The position numbers and the translations under genes are program-made. Shown here piece after piece: positions 1 through 10,459 of a stretch of 64,000 nt of DNA (position 1 is the stretch's first letter; each line of letters opens with the position of its first letter). The notes under the pieces are model-generated. The model was not told the origin of the DNA and searched no databases. It saw only the letters and a program-made list of their open reading frames with translations. The DNA lies in assembly GCA_037903475.1 (NCBI GenBank), contig JBAJFG010000011.1:1-64000 (forward strand). Direction: 5' to 3'. Origin of the DNA: Ancylostoma caninum. Lineage: Eukaryota > Nematoda > Chromadorea > Rhabditida > Ancylostomatidae.

Positions 1-934
1 AGAAGAGAAAACTCGTTCTCTTCTACGTTTCTGCTGAGCCCCTTGACGAAAGCGGCAAACATTCTGTCCCGCGTTCGCGAAAGAATATACGTGTTTGTAC
101 TCATGGCTATGGGTTCTTCGCTGAAAGATGATTAGGTAATGAGGAGGGTTATCACAAATTTCATATAGTTTCGTACCTTTCATACCATAATCCCATTTTC
201 GGTTTACGATGCAGGATGTACATGTAATCGTATTGAAGAATGATCCATAAGATGCAAGGTTGAGCAACAACAAGGGCTTCATATGGAAAGATATAACTTA
301 TGCCGGGAACCTATGTTATCTCATGCATGCGTACTGGCTTTTTGTAGTATCTCATATTTGGAAAGGCTCACTGCTTCTCGAGCCGTCTTTTTTGTTTGAG
401 TTGCTCATTGTGATAGCTCGATTCACTCGATGTTCTGAGAAAGAACAATGAACGCACAGACAATTTTCTTGTTTTGGATGTGAATCGCTCTTATTACTCA
501 AGTGAATATCTTATTGGTACAAGGAGGTCTTTTGAGAAAGTTTGTTTCTTTTGCATTTCCGTGACTATAAAGTCAGATTATAACTTTCGTACACCACGTA
601 ACAAATATAATTATCTAAGACCATTGCCTCACAGATAAATAGTTTATCCATGCTATCAAAGCGAAAAATCACAGAATAGCATTTCAGGGTTGTCAAATTA
701 GCCAAGCATTTTGAGAAGGGTCACTTGTAACTGATGCCCTCACGATGCCAAGAAATTTGGTACTTGTTGAACCGCTTCCTCAGAAGCGAAATTCGACCGG
801 CCGCTATGGTGAGGCAGATAAGGCTTCGAACGCCTTCCATCATACGTTTCTTACCACGGAATAGAACCTACATCTGAAAGCATCCTCGTCTTTAAATACC
901 ATACCGGAACGTTCACACCAACCTGACACTTCGC
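1..934. other. No supportable gene
   Basis: AT-rich intergenic-looking sequence. The only ORF of note, 260-451 plus, is 63 residues, resembles nothing I know and lacks splice context. I see no repeat, RNA or transposon end here. Confidence 0.5.
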
Positions 935-1215
935 AGGAAAAATTTATTCGATTATTCGATTACTCGAATATTCGAATATTAGAATATTGTGGTCTTCGAA
1001 TATTCGATTATTCGAAGACCACAATATTCTAATATTCGAATTCGAATATTAGAATATTGTGGTCTTCGAATAATCGAATATTCGAAGACCACAATATTCT
1101 AATATTCGAATTCGAATGCTTTTAAAATTTTCCTTTCGAATATTATTGATTCGTTCGAATGATTCCGAGGGCCTCGAATATTCGGTGTTCGAATATTCGA
1201 GGCCAGTTTTCGAAT
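935..1215. repeat. TTCGAATA palindrome cluster
   Basis: The block is built from TTCGAATATT motifs. Positions 971-1040 form a 70-bp near-perfect palindrome with an asymmetric centre. Positions 1041-1110 are the exact reverse complement of 971-1040, so the two units are an inverted pair. A third hairpin lies at 1170-1204, with 15-bp arms starting GGCCTCGAATATTCG. Similar TTCGAATA-rich sequence recurs near 36.23-36.42 kb and 48.88-49.07 kb. This could be a foldback transposon remnant or a replication-slippage product. No coding capacity. Confidence 0.85.
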
Positions 1216-1237
1216 GTGTTAACTATAATAAATACCA

Positions 1238-1657
1238 GTGGCGGACGTAGAAACTGCTAGCCACGGGGGGGGGATAATTGAAAAAGTTATTTCTGATACA
1301 GTGCGGTTAAAGGTAGTGCCTCACTTCAGAATCTATTTTGAAGTCTTCATATTAGAAGAGTCTTTAGGAGTCGTTGATCACAAAGGTGCACAAATTTTCT
1401 TTCAAAATTGCCGAGAAACCCCTTTTCGAATTCCTTCATCCATGGAGAGTTTGAGGTTGCTGCTACGACACCTACCACAAGGAGGTGCAGTCCCAGAACG
1501 TTGGGTGCCATCGATCAACGTCACAGCTGCCACGGTATACGGCAGCTCCGTAAATCCTTGTGATAGTTGTCGCAATGGACACTTCGAAATCTCCGAAAGG
1601 AGAGGTTGGATATGTTCTCTTTCGGCGCTTTGGTAAGAAGAAATGTACATATACCAC
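1238..1657. repeat. Possible dispersed-repeat remnant with overlapping ORFs
   Basis: Open frames overlap on both strands: 132 residues on plus (1238-1636), 82 and 61 residues on minus (1402-1650, 1472-1657). A minus-strand frame contains GAAVYRGSCDVDRWHPTFWD. The mixture of open frames, a poly-G tract near 1265 and the lack of splice structure suggest a decayed repetitive sequence rather than a host gene. The family assignment is a weak impression and I do not claim a specific element. Confidence 0.25.
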
Positions 1658-1659
1658 TG

Positions 1660-4600
1660 TGATCAGCGTCGCCTGAACATTCCTCTACTCTTGAAGTCTC
1701 AAAATCGATTCTGAGTTGAAACAGTGCCTTTTAATGAACGTTGAATCCGTTGAGCACTCTAGTGATTTTAAGCACTTCGAACACGTGAACCTTGCTCCAT
1801 GTGAATTGCGTTTCCTATTGTGCAAATGTTCGCTTTTTACCACAGTTTCATTTTTTCAATAAATATATGGGAATTGCGGACGTCGGTGTCGTTCTACACA
1901 GGTTTACATATTTCCAGGGCAGGAATGGTGAAGAGATTTTAATATTGCTCTCAGAATAGATCAATCAAGACTTCCTTCCCAAAGGTAGATTAAGAAGTGC
2001 ATAAGAATTATCATTTTTCTTGCATAAGCACTGGGGGAAGAGAAGGTGTGCGCAGTTTTAACGCCCTGGGTTCCCTTCAAGACTGCCTCGATCATAACCG
2101 AACCATAGACAAGTTTCCCACTTCACAAAAATTCTAAGGAACGGTTTTCTTTCCAGCCCTGCAGTTTCATTTTTGTCTACTTTTTGGATCCTGATCTAGT
2201 TGCTAGTGTACGTTTTCTTTATAAAGAGCAATAGATTAGTGAAAAATATACTCTTTTTTCTAAACACAGTTTTTGGGTGGAAATAATAGAAACTATTAAA
2301 AAGTGGCACTAAAATTCAGAAAGACTCCACTCCTCACAAGTAATCCTACCCTGCACTCCAAGCACGTCGCTACCTCTTTCCTTTTTTCGAATCTGCTTGC
2401 AACTCTGTCTCATATAATCGATATGACCTAACCTTTATGTGTGTACTAGCGAGATTTCCATTTGTTCAAGCATCTCAGCCGCTCACTCTAGTTGGATTGC
2501 ATGGCGCAGAGATTCAATTGGAGAAGGAACTCCTGTCATGGCAAGATCACTGTCTGCGATGTAAGGGAAGGCATCGACACGTGTTCTACCTATTTCCCAG
2601 ATTTGCCAGACCAACAATCGCTTGGTTACCAAAGGAAGACAATAGTTCTCATTGTTGAGTGTATCTATATGTTGGTCTACATCATTGGGGCTACTTATGA
2701 TAAACGTGTAGCGGACCCGGATCTACTTTTTACCTGGCACCGATCAGCATGTCTACCCTTAAGTGATGTTGATTACATTCAACTCCTACCCATAGGTGGT
2801 AGTATGCATGGGTTTGACATCACCCGTTCTTCCCATGCTGCTTCCCATGGAACTAGGTATGCCTCGGAACATAGAAATATCTATTATGAGTATTGATAGT
2901 ACTTTCGGAACATCTCCTACTCTCGCGGTATCCCAGTAGGAAACCCAAACCCGTTTGGGTTTCTTACTTTTTTACTAATATCTATCAACCCTTTTGATTT
3001 GTTTTTGTTTCATCTTGAACATTTTTTCTGGTCCTAAGAATATTGTGTGGCGACCACTGTTCCTAATTAAAAAGTACCCATTTCACGTCATGAATCAACA
3101 TGTTTGTGATCTTGATCTACATTATTCATTTTTTGTTAACACACCAGTTTTGTTTTTAGGACGTCTGAGGTTTCTCTCAATGTGCTTTGCTGGCAAACGT
3201 CACTGATTAGCTCATTAATTATGAGGATCCGCCATGTGATTACTGGTCAGTGTGCCAAGGAAAACAAAAGAAAAGAGTTCAGAAGTAGAAATAATAATGT
3301 TGAAATCCACTGAAGGAAATACAACTTCTTACTTCTTTGTACGGTGGCAACTTAAAAAGAAATTACTGGAGTTTGGCCCTGCTGGGCACTACCTTTGGTT
3401 TTCTGGGCATTGCTACAAGACACTAGGATGTTTTATTTGCCTAATTGGAACACAAAGCATAAAAGTGACGAATTTACCCTACTATCTATCGAGACGTTAT
3501 TCAGGCTCGTCTAGTGTGGTTAAATGTGTCGTTGGGGATGTATTCTGCCTCAGAATTATTCACTGAGGCAGAGTTAACCCAGATGGTCCGTGCAGAAGTT
3601 GCGGTGCAGCCAGTGGTAGTTTATTGCTTTGTTTTGGTGCCTGTGGTTGCGACATCCTGCAGTGGTTTTCATGTTGGTAGCCTGAAACATCTGATATCCG
3701 TACTATTTTTGGCTCGGATCTATGTCACAGCGTTGCTGTGTTTCAGGCATAGAACTAATGCTATGTATAGTGAGAAAATTCGTGGAATTCGCTTTATTAT
3801 TTTGAATCCAAACGATCAGCAAGGGAAACTACACATAGAATCATTTTTGACTGATGCATTTGTGTAGGTTAGCTTGTCCAAAGTGTATGGGGCTCGTGGG
3901 ATCTGACTTCATTAGACCGCCGCTTTTTCAAGCTTCTACTTATTCACATCCGCTGTAAAACGTTTCATGAACAGATCCGACTCGAAATCGACTTGTGCTG
4001 CTCTTTTGAGTGTAACCCACCTGTCAAATTTTAAACTTCTAGAAAAATGTTTTTCTGCAGTATTGGCAACGTTACACAAATCCCGAAGCTTTTTGATTTG
4101 AATAAAACTGTGAACTTTGAGCCGAGTTATGGAGTTTCAAAAAATTAGGTGTGAGTGCCCTGGAAGCACGACCTTATGGCCACCTAACTAGCGTTGGCTG
4201 AACTGCTGAAGCTTACTTGAAGCTAGCTAGGTTCCGACAGGTGAACATACCTTTTTTCCACGATATTTTGGCAGAATAAATCCCAAAGGTGAAATTTGGC
4301 CACAGTGGACATGCTATCCAGGTTACGAGCGGGTTTGAAGGATTCACAGAACAGTCGAATTTCTCATGACCGCAGAGCTATGATGACTCATTCCCCTGAC
4401 ATGAGAGTGAAGGTGATCTTTTTGGTCTTCCTACACCGCCCACATACGGGGGATCTACTTAAGGTGTTTAACGAAGCTGTGCTTCAAAGCTTCACTCCCT
4501 ACGCACAACTTGATCCTCTCATCGACGACACATACTTCTAGGGATTATTATCGCTGATAAGGGAAAGGCCACCTGGTAAGTGACAGAGGAAAGCGAAAAG

Positions 4601-5100
4601 GTAAGCGAAATAGCGGATCGGGAACCCAATTTTTCATCTTAGAAATCTGGTCCTCTTTAAATAATTGTTAGTTCTCGTGACTATCGTCTCTTGTTAGTTA
4701 GATTCACACTGCCCAGTGATGGGATTCACGATCCCGAAATAGGGTCCAAACCATTTCATGAATTTTTTTCCTTCATTCCCTATTGTTTTGGAGTCCTGAA
4801 GTAGCCCGACGTTTCTTGCGATTCTCCGAAGCTTTCTCGCCTAATCCTGCGTGGCCTGTTTTGATCCGGATATTCGCCCTGCTGAGCTTATTATACGTGA
4901 CATATGTATGCACACATAGGTCACGCTTGAATGAATTTCTTATTACGTCAAGGGATATGACGGCTAAGTGTGGTTGACGTAAATGTACGTTCCTTTCTTT
5001 CCTGAGCTTTCTATTCCTGGGCGGCTTTCTATTGTGTAAACATTAGTAGGAAAAAAGCATTCTGATCCTCCTGCACATTGGAATTACTTACAGTTTGCAC
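1660..5100. other. No recognised gene; short unassigned ORFs
   Basis: Plus-strand ORFs of 134 residues (2492-2896), 104 residues (3252-3566) and 117 residues (3514-3867) are present. None has a motif I recognise. Two of them overlap in different frames, so at most one could be real. Codon use and AT content look like the surrounding non-coding DNA. The 117-residue ORF has two hydrophobic stretches (residues about 30-50 and 60-75), which alone is not enough to call a membrane protein. Confidence 0.35.
2940..2963. repeat. Perfect 11-bp hairpin
   Basis: Arms GAAACCCAAAC and GTTTGGGTTTC are separated by two bases (CC). It is an isolated short palindrome with no T-tract or gene context to suggest a terminator. 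It may be the remnant of a small foldback element. Confidence 0.7.
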
Positions 5101-5114
5101 GGTCTTGGCCCAAA

Positions 5115-5425
5115 CATAACCATAAGCCTAAGGCTAAGCCTAAGCATTGTTGCCCCCAGCCCTCTTAATTCTCCTTCTCCCAGTCCATCTTGGGAGCAAT
5201 GTCATAACTGAATAATAAATGACCGGATAATAAAATAATGATAACATGTAACTGAATGAATCGTACTAATGACTCTATACTCTACTAACATAGCTCTTGT
5301 TTTTTTTTCGAGGAGAGGGGGAGAGGCGAAAATGGAGTTGGGAGAGAGGCACCGTAAAATTCATCATAGGCTTCTACCGATAGGCCCACATAAGTGTAAG
5401 CCTCGGCCTAAGCCTAATCCTACGT
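5115..5425. repeat. Two short interstitial telomere-like (GCCTAA) tracts
   Basis: Near 5120-5150 the sequence reads as GCCTAA repeats with one inverted unit (CCTAAGGCTAAGCCTAAGC). A second tract with GGCCTAAGCCTAATCC lies near 5400-5420. TTAGGC is the usual nematode telomere repeat; GCCTAA is its complement. The tracts are only three or four degenerate units, so they may be chance simple sequence or scars of past break repair. Confidence 0.5.
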
Positions 5426-5429
5426 CTAT

Positions 5430-7085
5430 TCATTGGCTCAACCCTAATAATGAGCGCACCCCACAACTCCATTTTCCCCCTATGGGGTTATCTGACATCA
5501 ACGAATATCATACTGATTTGCACCGATGCCATTTTTGAAGGGTTACTGTAAGTCTACGGCGGGTACGGTAATTTATAGGATCTTCTGAAGCTGCATGAGA
5601 GTGTTATTTCATTTACTGATCATTATGCTTGACTTGGAAACTGAAATGATTTTTCCCACTGGATTTAGCATATACCTCTTCTAATCCTATTACTCTTTGC
5701 TCTAAAGCCATTTTCTTCCTAACAAGGACGCTGACCTTTTCCACCTGCGTGCGTCACGCTCAATGGCCTAATCCGTCAAATTCGCGCTTTCTGGACGGTG
5801 TCAGCTCGCCGTGCAGCGGTCATCCACGACGAAAGCCACTACTATGAATTATTCACGGTCAGACGAACATCCAATTTGTCCTGTTGTCAGTTCACAACGC
5901 ACCCGTTTTGTCAGTTCATTTTGTGAGCAATTGGCTGGGTTGATTAAGCCGGACACGGTTTTTGTGGTACTTTCTACGGTCGGTTCAGTAGTTATGGAGT
6001 ACTCTGTGGTGGTAGAAATAGACGTTTTTCATTTTTACTTGCTTCATTCTTGAGATATGTATGCGCGCTTGCAGTTCCTAAGACGTTCTCGTTGTGGATG
6101 AGTAGCTGTCTTTTTCTAGGCCATAGTAAGAGCAGATTCATCATCCCCTGAGCAGGATTCATCGTCTATTCCCAAGTAATTTTTCAATATCTCTGTCGCT
6201 GAGTATCAGGACATTTGGATGAGCTTCTTGATTACTTCCTTATTTTACTGTGCTTGAACGTTGTTGGGGGGATGACCGGTTTCAGGTTAGGAATGAAGAA
6301 GAATAACAGGACCAAGGATAAGAAGAGAAGATAAGGCTACTATAAATACCCCAATGAAGTAGCAGTAAACATTCTAACCCCCTGCCGTGTCCTGACACGC
6401 TAACTAGCGTAGACTTGATCTGATCAAATCGCGTGGATTTTTAGATCAATAGCACTCGAAAAATCAAGTGCCCTGATTTATATCAGGACTAGAACTTTTA
6501 TCTTCAGAATAAATGGGAAATTAGGTTGTTCAATGGTAAATACAGATGCATCACATTTACAACTCTTAGGAAAATAGAAAAATTTTAAGTTTCCTGAAAG
6601 AGTCAATTTAGTCGATTGTGAACTAGACTGAGATACATAGTATTTCCACTGTTACTTATTGATAGAACTAAATATAGCGGCGAATCCTCTTCCGAGTGTA
6701 TCTGGCTAAGTCTTCGCATAACTTCGCATACATCTCGCCATTTTTAGAGAGATGAACACTTCTTGCTCAAACTGCGAGTAAATCCGACATGAAATCTTAG
6801 TGGTTCCACTTGGATTTCGGGTAAATTCCACTTATTTCGCTAACCATATCATATATAGTAAATCTTTTCTATCCACTAGCTTCTACTCTTTCTCCAGACT
6901 AGTTGAGAGGTTTGTGAAGCCCTAATCGTGTGTTCTATACCAGTTTCCCTCATTTCTCCTCTCGTTGTCTTTTAATAGTTTTTTTACGGCTGTTAATTAC
7001 CGTTATTCCCATTTTATCTCGACTTGTGTGTCACATGGTTGTTTTATCTATTTTGCATTCACATGTGTTGTGCGCATGTAATAAA
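5430..7085. other. No supportable gene
   Basis: Only ORFs of 80 residues or fewer are present (for example 5811-6053). No TIR, tRNA-like sequence or motif was found. Confidence 0.4.
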
Positions 7086-7087
7086 TA

Positions 7088-7660
7088 CAATACCGCCCAT
7101 AGTTTTTGCGAAAAAATCGGGTGGCGACGGATTAATCGTTAACAAACCGTCGCAGTACTGTAACTCCTTTGAAAATGAGGCTTTTCCAAATCTGAGCACA
7201 TTTTCGGATTGCTCATCGAAATTGGAATTGAACAGTATATAAAATTACTTGAACTTTGACTTCAAAACATTCGTTTTTTCAAAAATTTAAATTTTTTTCA
7301 AAATTTCAGCAATCGGGTCAAAATCTGAAAAGACGTCAAAAATCGAGAAAATAATTGAGGAATGAGGCTTCTGAACACGGTCGTTGGATTCCACCCAATT
7401 CTCGGTTTTTAACGTTTTTTCAGATTTTGACCTGATTGCTGAAATTCTGGAAGATTTTCAAATTTTTGAAAAAACAAACGTTTTGAAGTCAAAGTTCAAG
7501 TAATTTTATATACTGTTCAATTCCAATTTCGATGAGCAATCCGAAAATGTGCTCAGATTTAGAAACGCTTTATTTTCAAAGGAGTTACAGTACTGCGACG
7601 GTTTGTTAACGATTAATCCGTCGCCACCCGATTTTTTTGCAAAAATTATGGGCGGTATTG
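7088..7660. mobile_element. 573-bp foldback MITE with TA target duplication
   Basis: The left end CAATACCGCCCATAG and right end reading ATGGGCGGTATTG are inverted copies, and pairing continues almost to a centre near 7370, so the whole element folds back on itself. TA dinucleotides flank both ends (7086-7087 and 7661-7662), as expected for Tc1/mariner-superfamily targets. ORFs at 7024-7242 plus and 7506-7739 minus are mirror copies of the same arm and do not encode a transposase. It would need a transposase supplied in trans. Confidence 0.85.
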
Positions 7661-7662
7661 TA

Positions 7663-9240
7663 ATAATAATAACAACACATTCCACGCTAATGTTTTTTTT
7701 TCCAAGCATTCTGGCAAAAAATATCGGTTTGAACCACACCAGTACAACGCAGCTCCAAATGTTTGTAAAGGAAAAAAGGGTGCGCGAGACGAATTGACCC
7801 GTCGTAAGGCGTCATCTCTTCATAAGTTTATTAGAATTTTTATTGTTTATTGAAAAAGTTTTTTAAAAAAATGTTTATCAAAAAATTGAGGATTAAGAAT
7901 CATTTCCAACATTTCCAGTGTTGATCTTGATAATGTGAAAACATAAATATGTACAAATCGTAGAAAATCCCAGTGTTCCTGGACGTGATCGACTCAATCC
8001 GGATTGGTTAAAAACCGAGTTTTTCAAGTGTTTTCTGCAGAGTAAAAAACCTGTTTTGGAAAAAAAAATATTTTTTACGATCCTTCATGATATGCACTAT
8101 CTGATTATTAGAGAAGAACCTCTCGTGCGCTATTGGACTAGCAGTGTTGGCGGGCCACTACCCTACTTTTCCAGAGCACCAACCCGGACCAATAAGTTGA
8201 TGCTTTAGAAATACGTGTGTGTTGACGAGAATTATCAGTGTTTGCAAATGTAGTGAGAATATTGAATATTACTACTCACATGTGCTACTTCTATAGGTAT
8301 ATGCCAGTTTCTATCCTAAGTGTGGGCTGTTCATGTTCATGTGCTTGTAAAGGTAACGGTTGCGGTGCAGAACTTCTAAAACCCAGCTTTCCTATTGGTG
8401 GAACGACTTACTGGCCCTTCATGAATTTCTAAATCTCATGACAACAAATTTTTGAGTCCGAAATTAGTAGATTACTCTCCCCCCCCCCTGACCACAATCA
8501 CGTGGCTGGTTTCCAAGGCTTAGTCTTCTCTCAGGTCATCAATAGGGTATGCAGATCTAGAATTAGCAATCTCTACTTGGGAAGTGTATTGTTTAACTTG
8601 GTATGTTATATGGCATTGTGAACATTTTCTTCTTGTAATTTCCTAGTATCTCCTTTTTTGTTATTCTTTTCCTTTTTATATCTTCGTTTCTACCTCGAAT
8701 TTATGTATCACGCCCTTTTCTGGCTGCGCACCTTGAGTGTGTTCAAAATAAAATAAAATAAAAATTCCCCTTACTTAAGAAAGTTATGGACGAGCAAGGG
8801 TAAGCGGTTTATCGCGTACGTCCTTTTTGCAAAGGTTAAGAGGGTTATTGTAGCTTTGCCCGTCTGTGCAGAGGATCTTACTTCTTATTAATTGGCAGTT
8901 CATGTGTGTGTGTGTGTGCGTGTGTGCACGAGAACCAGCCATCAAAAATGGAAACTACCTGCACCATCGTGTTCAGCGCGTCGAGTTATGTATGAAAATG
9001 TGGTAAATTTTGATTTTTACCTTGATCTACAGGAGTTTCGGGCCACTTTTGACACGTTCAGACATGTTAATTGCCAACAGTTGTTTTGATCACGGTCGGA
9101 ATGAATGAGATAGGCTTTTGATTACAGGACCGTATAAAAGGAAAGAGAAGGGTAGGACACCTCTATAACGAAGAGGAGGAACCAGGCGAATGAGGGATGA
9201 CACGGATGAGGGTTACGCCTTAGGATAGTGTTAGAGGTGG
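7663..9240. other. No gene; A-rich tail and TG repeat
   Basis: An (AAAATA)n-like tract at about 8745-8767 follows a T-rich stretch and looks like the 3' end of an old retrotransposon or retrocopy. A C10 tract lies near 8480 and a (TG)n tract at 8904-8930. The short ORFs (8238-8432, 8892-9089) are not convincing. Confidence 0.35.
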
Positions 9241-9245
9241 GCTGG

Positions 9246-9650
9246 CGGTGTGATAAGGATGCTCCGGCGTCCAAAAGCGGGGAAACGCCTGGAGTCGGGT
9301 ACAACGGCGTGATAAGGGTGCGCCGGCGTCCAAAAGCGAGGAAACGCCAGGAGTCGGGTCCAACGGCGTGATAAGGGTGTGCCGGCGTCCAAAAGCGGGG
9401 AAACGCCTGGAGTCGGGTACAACGGCGTGATAAGGGTGTGCCGGCGTCCAAAAGCGGGGAAACGCCTGGAGTCGGGTCCAACGGCGTGATAAGGGTGCGC
9501 CGGCGTCCAAAAGCGGGGAAACGCCAGGAGTCGGGTCTAACGGCGTGATAAGGGTGCGCCGGCGTCCAAAAGCGGGGAAACGCCAGGAGTCGGGTCCAAC
9601 TGTGTGATAACGGTGCACCGTCGTCTAAAAGTAGGGAAACGCCGTTGCCA
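9246..9650. repeat. Minisatellite array A, 59-bp unit, about 7 copies
   Basis: The unit contains GATAAGGGTGCGCCGGCGTC, then CAAAAGCGGGGAAACGCC and AGTCGGGTCCAACGGCG. Units differ by single bases such as GTGTGCC versus GTGCGCC and GTACAA versus GTCCAA. The minus strand is open in overlapping frames for up to 191 residues, because the unit has no stop codons on that strand; I treat these as artefacts. The unit is clearly related to the 10.46-13.27 kb array and to the sequence near 37 and 39 kb. Confidence 0.95.
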
Positions 9651-9775
9651 GAAATTGTTGGAAAGGAGCTGTCCATAGGGTCAGTAGTTCCATGCACTAC
9701 GATAAAGAATACTTCTCTGTGGATAGTGTCTGTTCATTCACCTGCACCAATCTTATCTGAGGACAATGAAAATAT

Positions 9776-9835
9776 GCGAGCGAAGCGAGCACGAAAAGAA
9801 GCCTGAGAGTCCGGCGTCAGCCGGACGATCAGGCT
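9776..9835 (+). repeat. Structured GC-rich hairpin element, copy 1
   Basis: A leader GCGAGCGAAGCGAGC (9776-9790) precedes a two-part hairpin. The outer stem is AGCCTGA (9800-9806) with TCAGGCT (9829-9835). The inner stem is GTCCGGC (9809-9815) with GCCGGAC (9820-9826) around a GTCA loop, with 2-nt internal loops between stems. A second copy at 13796-13855 has the same spacing and loop, and its outer stem differs by paired changes. No promoter or known ncRNA family is recognised. Strand is arbitrary. Confidence 0.8.
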
Positions 9836-9849
9836 GGTATGTTATTATT

Positions 9850-10455
9850 ATGCAGATCAGACGCACCCACTCGTGCGTGAAAAATGCTTGCACTTATCCG
9901 CATATTCGAATTCTGGGACGACCTCGCAGAAGCCATAGTTTCAATGCATATTGGCCCTGTTTTGCGTGAGAGATTGTTTTGATTTCCCATTTTATCCTTA
10001 CAAATCAAGGAATGAATCCCTTGAAATAAAATGAAATGCTGCAACCATCTCTAAAAGCAAACATCGACGCCAGTTCTCTACGTATACATGCTGTCTTATA
10101 ATAGAATGAGTTGTTTTCGGGAACAAGTGTCTCCACGATTCAGAGAAAAGTGCTGCACATTTCAGGATGATTACGTTGTTTTCGAGCTAGAGATTGCAAG
10201 GGGTGACTGCAGCTTTGTATTCCAGAGGTATTTTGTCCCTTTTTCGTAACCACCTCCCCTTTCTCGAGAATGGATCGCCCAGTTTCGAAATTATTTATTT
10301 ATTTATAATTACATGGAGAGACCATATAGGCAGATATAAAAATGCAATCACGTACTTATCATGACTTATAATAACGGGCTTACTTTGTGTGTCACGTGTG
10401 TGTGTGTGTGTGTAGAACGAAATTCGAGGGCGTGGCTTAGAGTGATGCCGACCAC
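9850..10455. other. Unassigned spacer between minisatellites
   Basis: No ORF is credible. The stretch holds an A-rich GAAATAAAATGAAAT motif near 10024-10038, resembling a retroelement 3' end, and a TG-rich tract at 10385-10415. Confidence 0.4.
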
Positions 10456-10459
10456 TCCA

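Noticed and set aside
7549..7797. 82-residue ORF in the foldback element as a gene
   Set aside because: It is the mirror of the ORF on the other arm and results from the inverted repeat.
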